Assembly: GCF_019966545.1 (NCBI RefSeq)
Contig: NZ_JAIMIC010000007.1
Coordinates: 248,001-312,000 of the forward strand
Direction of reading: 5' to 3'
DNA: 64,000 nucleotides
Origin: Heliomarina baculiformis
Lineage (GTDB): Bacteria > Pseudomonadota > Alphaproteobacteria > Rhodobacterales > Rhodobacteraceae
Part shown: in pieces, positions 1-10,130 of the stretch
Numbering within the stretch: position 1 is the first letter of the stretch
Layout: the number at the start of each line of letters is the position of its first letter
Translations under genes and position numbers: made by a program
Notes under the pieces: generated by a model
Told to the model about the DNA's origin: nothing
What the model saw: the letters and a program-made list of their open reading frames with translations, nothing else
Database searches by the model: none

Positions 1-1
1 G

Positions 2-118
2 GTTCCCCACTGGCTCCAGATGTCACCCCTGTCTCAGGCAGTGCAACAGGTCAGCCCGGCGCATATTCGCCACGGCGGCGACGGCGCACTGTACGTCTAT
101 CTGCGCAGGCAACGCTAA
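2..118 (+). CDS. Smr domain protein, C-terminal end only
   Basis: Only the last 38 codons lie in the window; the gene begins upstream. The reading frame ends in a TAA at 116-118. The tail carries the RHGGDGALYVYLRR pattern that closes Smr (small MutS-related) domains, which are DNA-nicking or nucleic-acid-binding folds. The stop overlaps the stop of the convergent MFS gene by 4 bases. The identification rests on this short tail, so the family is likely but nothing can be said about the rest of the protein. Confidence 0.6.
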   Translation, partial: VPHWLQMSPLSQAVQQVSPAHIRHGGDGALYVYLRRQR

Positions 119-1335
119 GCGCTGCTTAGCCTGGCTTTGTTTCTTCGGACGCCGATGTTCATGCACAATGTCGTAAGCAGGAAATAGGCCGATACGCCGA
201 GGAATTGTGTCTCTAACCCGATACCCTGATCGATCATGACCCCTGTAATGCCGGGTCCAATAGCAGATCCAAGCACCATGACGGCAGCGGCCATTGCCTT
301 GATCGATCCAATATTGGCCGTGCCGTAGAACTCTGCCCAGAAAGCATTTGGAACTGTCGTGTTCGCGCCTGTTGTCATCGCCATGAAGAACAACCCGAGG
401 AGTACGACGGGAAGACTTTCAGAAACACCGAAAACGGCAAATGCAACCACCATCGGCAATTGAAAGAACGGAATGATACGGGCCGTCCCCAAACGGTCCA
501 GCAGCCAGCCCGATATGATCATCGAGCCGACACCGAAGGCTGTGTAGAACGGAAAGAGAGCAACAAGCTCCACGTGGTCCCATCCATTGATCTCGGCGAA
601 ATGGACCTGATGAAAAAAGAACGCCGTATTGAAGGCGGACGGACCCAGCAAGGCCGGTACCATGAACCAGAACAGGGAATGCCTGAGCGCCTGATTGCGG
701 GTCCAGTGACGTCCATCCATGCCGAGCGAGGATTCAGATTGAAGCATACTTTGCGGCGTTCGCTCATTCTGCAGGGCCGCCATCAGCACCGGGATCGATA
801 TCAGACAGATCAGGGCGGCGATGATCCAGAGATAATGCCAGTTCATCACGCTCATCAAGCTCACGAAGATCACCGGCAAACAGGCTTCGCCAATGGAAAA
901 CCCAAGCGAAGCGATGGAGAGCGCGCGGCCACGCCGAGCGAGGAACCAACGGCTCATGGCGACGACGGCCAGATGGCTGGTCATGCCTTGCCCGAAAAAA
1001 CGCAGGCCGAAAATTACAATTGGCAGGAAAGCGGCAAACGGGTTGAATGACATTAGCAGACAAGCCGAGGCAAGACCCGAGAGGATGAGCGGACCAAGAA
1101 CGCGAACTCTGAACAGGTCCGTTAGTCCGCCTGCCCAGATCATGACTATCGCGGAAATTGACGTCCCGAGCGTATAGATCCCGCCCCACTGCCCGTGGCT
1201 CAACCCGAATTCACCGCGGATTTCACCGGAGAAAACCGAGATGAAAAAGGTCTGCCCGAAGCTGGACAGGAAGGTCAGAAGCCCCCCTGCCCCGAGCCAG
1301 AGCAAATTTTGTCGAAAGAACGCCGAAAACACCAT
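115..1335 (-). CDS. MFS transporter
   Basis: A 406-residue integral membrane protein with about twelve hydrophobic segments split by a polar central loop near residues 190-220, the usual layout of a major facilitator. The first half has the typical loop after segments 2-3 (GGLTDLFRVR), and the second half a matching one (GWLLDRLGTAR). It resembles the oxalate/formate antiporter-like and monocarboxylate-like branch, but no substrate can be assigned. It stands alone downstream of hslU in the same direction, 74 bp away, and could be reached by read-through. ATG start; the ribosome-binding site is weak. Confidence 0.85.
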   Translation of the reverse strand: MVFSAFFRQNLLWLGAGGLLTFLSSFGQTFFISVFSGEIRGEFGLSHGQWGGIYTLGTSISAIVMIWAGGLTDLFRVRVLGPLILSGLASACLLMSFNPFAAFLPIVIFGLRFFGQGMTSHLAVVAMSRWFLARRGRALSIASLGFSIGEACLPVIFVSLMSVMNWHYLWIIAALICLISIPVLMAALQNERTPQSMLQSESSLGMDGRHWTRNQALRHSLFWFMVPALLGPSAFNTAFFFHQVHFAEINGWDHVELVALFPFYTAFGVGSMIISGWLLDRLGTARIIPFFQLPMVVAFAVFGVSESLPVVLLGLFFMAMTTGANTTVPNAFWAEFYGTANIGSIKAMAAAVMVLGSAIGPGITGVMIDQGIGLETQFLGVSAYFLLTTLCMNIGVRRNKARLSSA

Positions 1336-1383
1336 CCGGATGAAGTGACCGAGGTGTCGCCGTCAGGCAAGCGAATTCTTGGA

Positions 1384-1400
1384 CAGGCGGACACCGCCTG
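1384..1400. repeat. GC-rich hairpin between hslU and the MFS gene
   Basis: CAGGCGG, a 3-base loop and CCGCCTG form a perfect 7-bp stem just after the hslU stop codon. On the hslU transcript it is not followed by a U-run, so it is not a convincing intrinsic terminator. It may protect the 3' end or be incidental. Confidence 0.4.
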
Positions 1401-1409
1401 CCCTGTCTG

Positions 1410-2717
1410 TTAAAGGACGTAGCGACTTATATCAGCCGAACGGGTAAGTTCGCCGAGGTTTTTCTCTACGAAATCAGCGTCGACCGTGATTTCCTCACCC
1501 GCCCTGTCGGGCGCGGTAAAGGACAGCTCCTCGAAGACCCGCTCCATCACCGTATAAAGCCGCCGGGCCCCGATGTTTTCAACCGACTTGTTCACGTCGG
1601 CTGCGATCTTGGCCAGCGCAGCGATGCCTTCCGGCGTAAAGGATACCTTTACGCTCTCGGTCCCCATGAGCGCGGTATATTGCAGGGTAAGCGCATTGTC
1701 GGTTTCCGTCAGGATCCGCACGAAATCTTCTTCGGTGAGTGCGCGCAGCTCGACCCGGATGGGCAGACGACCCTGAAGTTCCGGCAGCAGATCCGAAGGT
1801 TTCGCAATATGGAACGCCCCTGAGGCGATGAACAGGATATGATCGGTCTTGACCGGGCCGTATTTCGTGCTGATGGTCGTGCCCTCGATCAAGGGCAAGA
1901 GATCGCGCTGAACGCCCTCGCGGCTTACATCCCCTCCCCGTGCGTCGGAGCGTGCGCACACCTTGTCGATTTCATCCAAAAAAACGATGCCGTTCTGTTC
2001 CACCGCCTCGACAGCCGCACGGTTGACGGTTTCATCATCCAGCAACTTGTCAGCTTCTTCACCGATCAGAACATCGTAGCTATCCGCTACGGTCATCTTT
2101 CGTTTCTGGGTACGTCCGCCAAGGGCCTTTCCAAAGAGGTCACCGATATTCATCATCCCCATGTTCGCGCCGGGCTGGCCGGGAACATCGAACATTGCCA
2201 TCGGGTTTGAATTGTCCGCCAGTTCCAGCTCGATTTCCGTATCGTCGAGTTCCCCGGCTTTCAGTTTTTTGCGGAACATCTCGCGGGTGCCTTCACGCGC
2301 GTCTTCGCCAGCAATTGCGGTGATCACGCGCTCTTCGGCAGATTTCTGGGCGTTGGCCTTGACGTCTTCGCGCATGTACTCGCGCGTCATTGCGATCGAA
2401 CTGTCGATGAGATCGCGAATGATCTGCTCCACGTCCCGTCCGACATATCCGACCTCGGTGAATTTCGTCGCCTCGACCTTGATGAAAGGCGCGCGGGCAA
2501 GCTTGGCCAGACGGCGGCTGATTTCAGTCTTGCCCACCCCGGTGGGTCCGATCATCAGGATATTCTTCGGATAGACTTCGTCGCGGAGATCATCCGACAG
2601 CAATTTGCGGCGCCACCGGTTGCGCAGCGCGACGGCGACTGCGCGCTTGGCGTCCTTCTGGCCAATGATATAGCGATCCAACTCGCTGACGATTTCCCGG
2701 GGAGTGAGGTCTGTCAT
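1410..2717 (-). CDS. hslU: ATP-dependent protease ATPase subunit HslU
   Basis: AAA+ unfoldase of the HslUV (ClpYQ) cytoplasmic protease; it unfolds substrates and feeds them to HslV. 435 residues, the normal length. Visible motifs are Walker A GPTGVGKT at 57-64, the substrate-gripping pore loop GYVG at 90-93, the intermediate domain at about 110-230, Walker B FLDEIDK at 246-252 and the conserved C-terminal tail ending RYVL that docks into HslV. I place the start at the ATG at 2717 because GGAAAAG lies just upstream and the protein then begins [10 protein letters not shown] as in homologues. An in-frame start 18 codons earlier would run into the intergenic hairpins. Second gene of an hslV-hslU operon, 59 bp after hslV. 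Confidence 0.98.
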   Translation of the reverse strand: MTDLTPREIVSELDRYIIGQKDAKRAVAVALRNRWRRKLLSDDLRDEVYPKNILMIGPTGVGKTEISRRLAKLARAPFIKVEATKFTEVGYVGRDVEQIIRDLIDSSIAMTREYMREDVKANAQKSAEERVITAIAGEDAREGTREMFRKKLKAGELDDTEIELELADNSNPMAMFDVPGQPGANMGMMNIGDLFGKALGGRTQKRKMTVADSYDVLIGEEADKLLDDETVNRAAVEAVEQNGIVFLDEIDKVCARSDARGGDVSREGVQRDLLPLIEGTTISTKYGPVKTDHILFIASGAFHIAKPSDLLPELQGRLPIRVELRALTEEDFVRILTETDNALTLQYTALMGTESVKVSFTPEGIAALAKIAADVNKSVENIGARRLYTVMERVFEELSFTAPDRAGEEITVDADFVEKNLGELTRSADISRYVL

Positions 2718-2736
2718 CTCTTTTCCTTCTTCACCC

Positions 2737-2778
2737 AAATTTCTGAAAGAAATTTGCCAAGAAAATTCCAATTTTCTT
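2737..2778. repeat. Two adjacent perfect AT-rich hairpins between hslV and hslU
   Basis: AAATTTCT-GAA-AGAAATTT (2737-2755) and AAGAAAATT-CC-AATTTTCTT (2759-2778) are two perfect inverted repeats three bases apart. They fill the hslV-hslU gap, and the second covers the hslV stop codon. They lie upstream of the hslU ribosome-binding site. A role in differential mRNA stability or translation of the two subunits is inference. Confidence 0.75.
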
Positions 2779-3334
2779 ACTTGGTGATTTTTTCAACGGT
2801 CAGGTTGCCATTCGTATAGACACATATGTCGGCAGCGATCTTCATCGCATCGCGCGCGATCTGCTCGGCGTCGCGTTCGCTGTCCATCATGCCGCGGGCC
2901 GCGGCCAACGCATAGTTTCCGCCGGACCCGATTGCAGTCACGTCATGCTCGGGTTCCAGAACATCACCGGCACCCGTGATGACAAAAATATCCGCCCCGT
3001 CCGAGACGATCAGCATGGCTTCGAGTTTCTGCAGATACTTGTCCGTGCGCCAATCCTTGGCCAGTTCCACGCTAGCTCGCGCAAGTTGGCCCGGCAGTCC
3101 TTCGAGCTTGGCTTCCAGGCGCTCCAGCAGCGCAAAGGCATCGGCTGTCGATCCGGCGAACCCGGCAACAATATCATAACCTCCGGGCGATAGACGGCGC
3201 ACCTTGCGGGCGGTCCCCTTGATCACTGTCTGACCAAGCGAAACCTGACCATCACCTGCAATGACAACCTCGCCGCCTTTTTTCACGCCGATGATTGTCG
3301 TGCCATGCCAGCCGGGGAAATCTTCTTTGCTCAT
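2777..3334 (-). CDS. hslV: ATP-dependent protease proteolytic subunit HslV
   Basis: Threonine peptidase of the HslUV complex, related to proteasome beta subunits. 185 residues from the ATG at 3334. The catalytic N-terminal Thr is expected to be Thr12, in [20 protein letters not shown], so an 11-residue leader ([11 protein letters not shown]) must be removed. Many bacterial HslV proteins have only Met before the Thr; this longer leader is usual in relatives of this lineage. Conserved features include the GDGQVS turn and [15 protein letters not shown]. The frame stays open upstream to 3574 but crosses the trxA terminator, so the shorter start is preferred. First gene of the hslVU operon. Confidence 0.97.
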   Translation of the reverse strand: MSKEDFPGWHGTTIIGVKKGGEVVIAGDGQVSLGQTVIKGTARKVRRLSPGGYDIVAGFAGSTADAFALLERLEAKLEGLPGQLARASVELAKDWRTDKYLQKLEAMLIVSDGADIFVITGAGDVLEPEHDVTAIGSGGNYALAAARGMMDSERDAEQIARDAMKIAADICVYTNGNLTVEKITK

Positions 3335-3403
3335 ACTGCCTCCTGGTTCATGCGCCCTATATGTAACCCGCGTCCATGAGTGACAAGGGGCAGGAATTTT
3401 CCC

Positions 3404-3436
3404 AGTAAAAACAAAGGCGCTCCCATGGGAACGCCT
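3404..3436 (-). terminator. Rho-independent terminator after trxA
   Basis: On the minus strand AGGCGTTCCC-AT-GGGAGCGCCT (3436 to 3415) forms a 10-bp stem with one G-U pair, followed by TTGTTTTTAC. It closes the addBA-trxA operon before hslV. Confidence 0.8.
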
Positions 3437-3461
3437 CTGGATCGCGATTATGTCGCTGCGA

Positions 3462-3782
3462 TCAGAGCGCGTCGTCGATCCAGCTCTGAAGCGCGGCTTT
3501 GGGCGCGGCGCCGGCACGGTTGGATACGACTTCGCCATTCTTGAAGATGAACAGGGCCGGAATGCCTCGCACACCCATGGCGGCGGCAGAATTCGGGTTG
3601 CTGTCTACGTCGACCTTGGCAACCTTAATCCGATCACCGTATTCTTCGGACAGTTCTTCAAGCGCGGGCCCGATCTGTTTGCACGGACCGCACCATTCGG
3701 CCCAGAAATCCACCACAACGGGGACATCGGAATTTTTCACTTCGGCGTCAAACGTGGCGTCTGTTACGGCGACGGTGGACAT
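3462..3782 (-). CDS. trxA: Thioredoxin
   Basis: Small cytoplasmic dithiol reductase, 106 residues. It carries the WCGPC active site at 30-34, the buried Asp at 25 (VVVDFWAEW) and the cis-proline at 75 (GIPALF). The start at 3782 is supported by TTAGGAG upstream. The gene is the last of the leftward PAS-tsaE-amgK-murU-addB-addA array, 37 bp after addA, and is followed by an intrinsic terminator. The thioredoxin fold is unmistakable. Confidence 0.97.
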   Translation of the reverse strand: MSTVAVTDATFDAEVKNSDVPVVVDFWAEWCGPCKQIGPALEELSEEYGDRIKVAKVDVDSNPNSAAAMGVRGIPALFIFKNGEVVSNRAGAAPKAALQSWIDDAL

Positions 3783-3819
3783 GGGGGTACTCCTAAAGAG
3801 ATGCGTCAGGTTAGGGAAC

Positions 3820-6800
3820 CTATGAACGGCCGGCGCCAAGGTCAAGCTCCGGGGTTCGCGCAAGCGCATCGGTCACGAGATCGTGGGATAGTTCCATGAG
3901 AGCCCCGGTTCGCGTCCAGAGGATCGCGACGCGGCAGCTTCGGTCAGGGTAGATCTGTTTCAACGCCCACAGATACGCGCCCATCTGGCGCAGCAATCCC
4001 TCAGGGCAGAGTTCCGGCGTGGCGGGAACAGTCGCGTTTGTCTTGAAATCCACCGCCAGCACATCCGTTTCCGTCACTACCAGCCGGTCAATGACACCGT
4101 GAATGCGACGCGATCCGATATTTGCGGTGATCGGCACTTCGGCAAGCACGTCCGGACCAAGCAGGTGCGTCAATTCCGGGTTGGCCATGACGGCCTGCGC
4201 TTCGCTCAGGATATCCGCGCGCTCTTCTGCGGTCAGGCCGGAAACAAGACGATCGGCGAAAAGCTCATGGTCTTCGGGCATCGCGGCAGGCAGGTGTTCA
4301 AGCAAGGTATGAATACGTGTCCCGCGAAGCTTTGCGATATCTTCGGTTTCTCCTTCCGCACCGGCAAGTGCCTTCGCCCCGCCAAGGTCGGACGGGCTCA
4401 GGGTTTCCGGTGCCACGACAACATCCGGGATGGCTTTGGAAAACACGTCGGGAACGCGCTGCTTTTCGAATACGATCGTATCCGGACTGCGGATCGGCAA
4501 ATCGGTCCATGCGTCATCCACAAGTTCCAGACCGGTGCCGCCCGGAAAATCGCGTTCGGTCGCCCCCGCGCGGCGCATTGCGGGCTCGATAATCTGGTAC
4601 CAGCTGTCGCCATTCTTGTCCAAATCCCCGGCAGAAGCGACGATAAGCCGTTTTTCCGCTCGGGTCAGCGCTACGTAAAGTAGGCGCTGTCTTTCGTTGA
4701 TCTCCCCCTGCTTCGCTCTGTCGATGGAGGGCTGCAACACGCGCGGCAGATCGGCAGCGGCCGGACGCCAAACGGGCTGTCCTTCAAGAATGGAGAGATC
4801 TCCGCGCCCGCCGACCTGTCGCTTCGCCGTGTCCGGAAGGATGACGATAGGCGATTCCAACCCTTTTGAGCCATGCACGGTCATTACCCGGATCATGTTG
4901 CCGGCGTTGCCCATCTGGCGCTTGATCTCGAGATCGTCGGTTTCCATCCATGCGAGGAACCCGGTGAGATTGGGTATCTCGACCCGCTCATAAGCCAGTG
5001 CCTGAGACAGCAGCGCATTTATCCCGTCCTCGGCCTCGGCCCCCAACCGCCCGAGCAGGGTTTGACGGCCGTCGTGGCGTGTCAAAATCCGCTCGATCAG
5101 ATCGAAGGGCCGGAGGAAATCCGCCTGATTGCGAAGGTCATAGAGAACCGACAGTGTCTCAGGGAACTCCCCTGCCCGATCTCGCAGGCTCTGCCAGAGA
5201 AAATTGCTTTTCCGGCGATGCGCGAGATCGAACAGCTGTTGTTCAGTCCACCCGAAGATGGGCGATTTCAGTACCGTGGCAAGCGACAGATTGTCCTCGG
5301 GTGTCGCGAGAAACCTCAGGAGCGCGCCAAGGTCCTTGACAGCAAGCTCCGCCCCGACCTTCAGCCGGTCGGCCCCGGCAATGGGAAGCCCTGCAGATTT
5401 GCAGGCCCGGATGATCTCGGCAAAAAGATCGGACCGGCGTTGTACGAGGATCAGGAAGTCGCCTGCTTTCACCGGCCGTCGATGCAGCCCTTCTGCATCC
5501 TCGTCCGGAATCGTCTCGCCGGTGTCGATTTGCCGTTTGATTTCGGCGGCGATCTGTTCGGCGAGAATGACCGTGTGGTGACGCGGGCTTGGCCGGTCCA
5601 GCGGATCGGTCCAAGGCTGGTCCTCGTCATCAGAGACCTTTTCGACGCAGGGCCAAAGATCGACACGTCCGGGCAGATCGGATTTGAACGCACGGTGCTT
5701 GGAATCCGGGGAAAAGCCCGCCTCGCCACGCCCGTCAAAGACAAGATCGACAAGCCTAAGAATGGTCTCGGCCGAACGGAACGAGAATTCCAGTTCAAGA
5801 TCGAAAAGCCGCGACCCCTTGGCCTTTAGCCGGGCGCCGAACTCTGCCTGCATGCGGTCAAAGGCGTCCGGGTCGGCACCCTGAAAGGAATAGATCGATT
5901 GCTTTTTGTCACCGACCACAAAAATGGTGCGATCGACATCCTCGCGCGCACCGATACCGCTGGTGAATTCCTGCGCCAGCTTTTCCACCACGTCCCATTG
6001 TTCTGGGCTGGTATCCTGCGCCTCGTCGACAAGGATGTGATCGATCCCCCCGTCTAACCTGTAAAGAACCCAGGCCGCGACGGCGGGATCGTTCAGCAAT
6101 TGGCGTGCCTTTAGGATCAGATCGTCGAAGTCCAGCCAGCCTCTGACCTGCTTGCGCCGCTCGTATTCCGGTAGGAAAGCGGCTGCGAAACGATGCAGCG
6201 CGAGCGACTTCTCAACCGTGACAAGACCCAGCCGGGCCGTGCGGGTATCTTCCACCCGGCGCATGAAATCCTCGACCTCATCCATCAGTGCAGGGTTGTC
6301 CTTTTGCACCGACTTCGTGGGGAAAGAACCGATTTTGGCTGTAAAGGGTTCTTTGGCCCCTGCCCCCGTCAAAAACACATTTTCGAGTATTGGCAAGGCC
6401 TTAAGGTCGAACTCCTTGATCGAGGCCAGCTTGTCTGCGTTCGATTGATCCGTTTTGCCGCCACCTTGCAGCGCGGCTATCAAGCGCGCCAGCAGAGCCA
6501 TTTCATCACCAAGAAACACGCGCCCGAGAATGGCGCTTTCGTCAAGGTCTTCGGGCAAACCGAACAGTTGCATAATCGCGCCCCGGTCCGGTTGCCCCGA
6601 AAATGCAGCGCGCTTGCCGAGGACCATCGCGGTCAGCCCGTCGAAACCGTTGTCGCTGATGTATTGCGCGACTCCGTCCAACAGCGCGGCTTGGTCTCCG
6701 TTTGCGAAATCCTCAACGATTTCCTGCTGCAAGAGCCGCGCTCCGCGGTCTTCGACCTCGGTGAATTGTGGGCTGACGCCAGCTTCCAGCGGGAAGCGGC

Positions 6801-7197
6801 GCAAAAGCGATGAACAGAAGGAATGGATCGTCTGGATCTTGAGTCCGCCCGGCGCTTCGATTGCCCGTGCAAACAGGGTGCGCGCATGGCGCATCCGCTC
6901 CGGGGTGATCACTCCGTCGACGCCCAGAACCGTAAGAGCGGAAGCCAGTCGGGTGTCGTCCAGCATCGCCCATTCACCCAGCCGCTTGAACAGCCGGTTC
7001 TGCATCTCGCTGGCGGCGGCCTTGGTATAGGTCAGGCAAAGAATATTCTGCGGCTGAACCCCAGCCATCAAGAGCCGCGCCACGCGGTCGGTCAGAACGC
7101 GGGTCTTACCAGAACCCGCATTTGCGGCAAGCCATGTGGAGGCATCGGGCCGTGCTGCTTGAACCTGACGTTCCGTCGCTTCATCGCGCGGGGTCAT
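3820..7197 (-). CDS. addA: Double-strand break repair helicase AddA
   Basis: Helicase-nuclease subunit of the AddAB complex, the alphaproteobacterial counterpart of RecBCD, which resects DNA ends and loads RecA. 1,125 residues. UvrD-type motifs appear in order: Walker A in [15 protein letters not shown] (about 25-39), motif II DEAQDT, motif [18 protein letters not shown], and motif V/VI region TVHGSKGLE with ALTRAEKRL. The C-terminal PD-(D/E)xK nuclease core is [10 protein letters not shown]. The start is the ATG at 7197, which overlaps the addB stop as ATGA. An earlier in-frame ATG would place its N-terminus inside addB. Coupled translation with addB fits a 1:1 complex. Confidence 0.97.
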   Translation of the reverse strand: MTPRDEATERQVQAARPDASTWLAANAGSGKTRVLTDRVARLLMAGVQPQNILCLTYTKAAASEMQNRLFKRLGEWAMLDDTRLASALTVLGVDGVITPERMRHARTLFARAIEAPGGLKIQTIHSFCSSLLRRFPLEAGVSPQFTEVEDRGARLLQQEIVEDFANGDQAALLDGVAQYISDNGFDGLTAMVLGKRAAFSGQPDRGAIMQLFGLPEDLDESAILGRVFLGDEMALLARLIAALQGGGKTDQSNADKLASIKEFDLKALPILENVFLTGAGAKEPFTAKIGSFPTKSVQKDNPALMDEVEDFMRRVEDTRTARLGLVTVEKSLALHRFAAAFLPEYERRKQVRGWLDFDDLILKARQLLNDPAVAAWVLYRLDGGIDHILVDEAQDTSPEQWDVVEKLAQEFTSGIGAREDVDRTIFVVGDKKQSIYSFQGADPDAFDRMQAEFGARLKAKGSRLFDLELEFSFRSAETILRLVDLVFDGRGEAGFSPDSKHRAFKSDLPGRVDLWPCVEKVSDDEDQPWTDPLDRPSPRHHTVILAEQIAAEIKRQIDTGETIPDEDAEGLHRRPVKAGDFLILVQRRSDLFAEIIRACKSAGLPIAGADRLKVGAELAVKDLGALLRFLATPEDNLSLATVLKSPIFGWTEQQLFDLAHRRKSNFLWQSLRDRAGEFPETLSVLYDLRNQADFLRPFDLIERILTRHDGRQTLLGRLGAEAEDGINALLSQALAYERVEIPNLTGFLAWMETDDLEIKRQMGNAGNMIRVMTVHGSKGLESPIVILPDTAKRQVGGRGDLSILEGQPVWRPAAADLPRVLQPSIDRAKQGEINERQRLLYVALTRAEKRLIVASAGDLDKNGDSWYQIIEPAMRRAGATERDFPGGTGLELVDDAWTDLPIRSPDTIVFEKQRVPDVFSKAIPDVVVAPETLSPSDLGGAKALAGAEGETEDIAKLRGTRIHTLLEHLPAAMPEDHELFADRLVSGLTAEERADILSEAQAVMANPELTHLLGPDVLAEVPITANIGSRRIHGVIDRLVVTETDVLAVDFKTNATVPATPELCPEGLLRQMGAYLWALKQIYPDRSCRVAILWTRTGALMELSHDLVTDALARTPELDLGAGRS

Positions 7198-10130
7198 GTG
7201 AGATCCTCGGGACTGGAAGGGGCGCTGCGGTCCCATTCGCCAAACCGCGCCAGTTGGTCGTAATCTCCGGCATCCGTGTCCTTTTGCTGTGCCCGTCGCG
7301 AGGTAAACCCCTGATCCTGCTCGAAATAGGCGCCGATCAATTCACGCAATTCGGCCAGCACCTTTTCCGGCGGCTCCTCGACAAGGGGGGCTTCGACTTC
7401 GTTATACTTGCTGCCGAGCCCGATAAAGGTCGCCGCGATCACCTTGCCCATCGGCACGTTGTCAAAGGCACCCTGCTCGGCCATCGCGGCTTCGATCAGA
7501 AGTTGCTTGTCGAACTTGGCCTGAACCGACGCGCTGGGCGGCGTGCCTGTCTTGTAGTCGTAGATGATCAGTTCACCCACTTCGTTCTGGTCGATCCTGT
7601 CCGCCTGTCCGCTCAGTCGGAAATCGAGCGGTGCAAGGTAAATGCCGCCGCTGACCTCGAACTTCAAAGGTATCGCCCGGGACTGGCGCTGAACTTCGCT
7701 TTCAACGAATGGCTCGGCCACCTTTTTCATCCGGGCCTGCCACAGGCGTTTGGCGACGGGCCATGACACTTTTTCTTCGAGGATCGCGCTGCATTTTTCC
7801 AAGAAGGCATTGAGGCTGAGCTTGGAGGGGTCGTCCCGTGTTTCCTTGACGAAATGCTCGAGAATCTCGTGCACGACGATGCCGCGCAGCAGTGCATCTG
7901 GTTCGCGTACCAGCGGATCCAACGGCCGCAGTCGCAGGACATGCTTGGCATAGACCGCGTAAGGGTCCCGGATCAGCCGCTTGATTTCCGTCACTGACAG
8001 CTTGCGGGGACGCGCGGCGACCGGCGGCCGCGGAGAGGGCCGTTTGGCGGGTTCAATCGGTTCCGCCTCTTCCATCGTTTCGGCCCAGTCGACCCATTTG
8101 CGGCCCCTGTTTCGCATGGCTTCGAGCGCTGGGCGGCCTTGTTCCGGCAAACCCTGCAACAGGTTGGTGATGCGGTTCAGCCAGCGCGAGGGGATCGTTT
8201 CGGAATCCTCGGATCGTTCCGACCGCGTCAGCCAGACTTCCGGTGCCGCCACGGCAAGCTGGAAGTCATGAGCAGAAAGCCCGATCCGCCGTTCGGGCAG
8301 CAACAATCCGGCCTGATGCCTGAGCTTGCGGTTCAGCCACGGGTCGGGGGACGGTGCTTCGGGCCATGTGCCTTCGTTCAGACCGCCGAGGATGAGCAGA
8401 TCCGCCCCCTGAACCCGCGCCTCCAGCGTGCCCCAGATGAGCACCTGAGGATGCGGGGCGTCCCGGTCGCGGACCTCTTCACCACTGAGAACCGCGCCCA
8501 GCAGGTCGGTGAATTCGCGGGCGGTCATCTCGCCCCCGTATTCCGCTTCGTCCCGAAGGGCGGCGATGACAGAGAGCGCCTTTTGGCCTGCGTTCTTCTC
8601 CCAAAGCCCGCCGCTACCCTCGGCCCGGCTGCCTGCGGCCAGTTTTTCCGCGAGAGTTACAAGTGTCTCGATCCATTCGCCAAGCGGCAGGGAATTTTCG
8701 ACGCAGCGATCCGTGACCGTCTCGACGAGCCAGTCGATCCAGTGTGGGGGGACATCGCCGGTATCCCGTGTCTGGTAGGCGCCAAGGCTTTCCGCATCGG
8801 GAAACGGCGGACCGTTTTTCCGCAGAAACAGTTCAAGATCCCGCGTCAGAAGCAGATGTTCCCCACGTTCCGCGCCGCTGTGACAAAGCGGGTGCTTCAG
8901 CAGGGCCATCAGCTTTTCGTTGTTCAGCCGCTGCGTGAAAAGCTGCGCCACATGGCGCAGGAACCGGCCCGGCGGGGAGAGTTGCAAAGGCAAGCCCGCG
9001 CTGTCATCGGGCAGGATACGCCATTGATCGATTGCCGCGCTGACCCGCCGGGTCAGCATCCGGTCGGGCGTGATCAATGCCGCCGTCTGACCATCGTCGA
9101 CGGCCTGCCGCAACCGCATCGCGATGGCCAGCGCTTCGGCGCGGGGGCCGGGGGCCTCGACAAGTGTCAGGTTTTCCGTCGCGCCCGCTATGTCCTGAAG
9201 ATGCGGGCCTTCCTCAAGCCAGGCGTGTGTGTACGGTGCCGGTCTTAGTGCAAGCGAGACCAGCCTATTGCGCGCCTTTGACGGCGGTTCGCCCTCGGTC
9301 CAAGACTGGACATCCTCGTGGTTCAGTCCCAGCGTTTCCATCATCCGGTAGAAACGGAACTGCGGATGGTCTTCGGAAACCAGCGCGTCGGCCATGTCGT
9401 CCCAGACCGATTGCGGTTGATCGAAATCGAAGCCCGGCAGGATCACCGCCCCCTGCGGCAGCCGGGCAACCGCGTCGATCAGCATCAGCGTGGTGCCACG
9501 CGATCCGGTCGACCCGGCAAGGATCACCGGGTGCGACGGTGGGTTTACGGCCCATTCCTTTACAAGCGCTTCAACCTGCGCCCGCTGCTGTGCCTGCGGA
9601 TCGATCCTGTCCTCACCTTCACCCAGATAACTGTCAACGATTCCAATGAATTGCTGCGCGCGCGCCCAATGACCGGACATGTCCGAAACGTCCAGATCGC
9701 GGATGGTCTGGGTGCTTACACCTTCGCCCTGCATCTCGTCCATGAGCGCGGCGAGGCTATCGGCGAGATGGTAGAGAGACGACTGCGCGGCAAGATCCGG
9801 CTGGGCCTTGAGCAGGACAGAAATGAGCTGCGCGAGTTCGAGACGACGGCGCAAAACAGGGGTCACAAGCCGTGCAGCATCTGTACACCCCCTGTACACC
9901 GTATCGGTGACAAGCGAGAGCCGGGGCAACAGCCGGGCGGGTCCCGCATCGTAAATATCCCGTATGCGGCGTTCCATTCGGCGGGTGTTCACGATCAATT
10001 GGACGCGGGCCAGCGCTTCGGGCGATTGGCCGGCGAGACGGGCATCCAGCCCCTTGATCAGCTCGGCCGGGAAATCGACGCCGGGGGGCAAGGCAAAGAG
10101 GCGGGGTTTGTCACTGGGTTCGAACATCAT
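7194..10130 (-). CDS. addB: Double-strand break repair protein AddB
   Basis: Partner of AddA; in this family the inactive-helicase subunit recognises the regulatory DNA site and its C-terminal nuclease cuts the other strand. 978 residues. The C-terminal nuclease motif is LIIYDYKTG with the preceding RLSGQADRID acid, and HEILEHF further upstream. The Cys cluster that holds an iron-sulphur centre in Bacillus AddB is not apparent: the matching segment reads RDPYAVYAKHVL with no Cys. The start overlaps the murU stop (ATGA at 10127-10130); a second ATG follows immediately. Confidence 0.95.
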   Translation of the reverse strand: MMFEPSDKPRLFALPPGVDFPAELIKGLDARLAGQSPEALARVQLIVNTRRMERRIRDIYDAGPARLLPRLSLVTDTVYRGCTDAARLVTPVLRRRLELAQLISVLLKAQPDLAAQSSLYHLADSLAALMDEMQGEGVSTQTIRDLDVSDMSGHWARAQQFIGIVDSYLGEGEDRIDPQAQQRAQVEALVKEWAVNPPSHPVILAGSTGSRGTTLMLIDAVARLPQGAVILPGFDFDQPQSVWDDMADALVSEDHPQFRFYRMMETLGLNHEDVQSWTEGEPPSKARNRLVSLALRPAPYTHAWLEEGPHLQDIAGATENLTLVEAPGPRAEALAIAMRLRQAVDDGQTAALITPDRMLTRRVSAAIDQWRILPDDSAGLPLQLSPPGRFLRHVAQLFTQRLNNEKLMALLKHPLCHSGAERGEHLLLTRDLELFLRKNGPPFPDAESLGAYQTRDTGDVPPHWIDWLVETVTDRCVENSLPLGEWIETLVTLAEKLAAGSRAEGSGGLWEKNAGQKALSVIAALRDEAEYGGEMTAREFTDLLGAVLSGEEVRDRDAPHPQVLIWGTLEARVQGADLLILGGLNEGTWPEAPSPDPWLNRKLRHQAGLLLPERRIGLSAHDFQLAVAAPEVWLTRSERSEDSETIPSRWLNRITNLLQGLPEQGRPALEAMRNRGRKWVDWAETMEEAEPIEPAKRPSPRPPVAARPRKLSVTEIKRLIRDPYAVYAKHVLRLRPLDPLVREPDALLRGIVVHEILEHFVKETRDDPSKLSLNAFLEKCSAILEEKVSWPVAKRLWQARMKKVAEPFVESEVQRQSRAIPLKFEVSGGIYLAPLDFRLSGQADRIDQNEVGELIIYDYKTGTPPSASVQAKFDKQLLIEAAMAEQGAFDNVPMGKVIAATFIGLGSKYNEVEAPLVEEPPEKVLAELRELIGAYFEQDQGFTSRRAQQKDTDAGDYDQLARFGEWDRSAPSSPEDLT

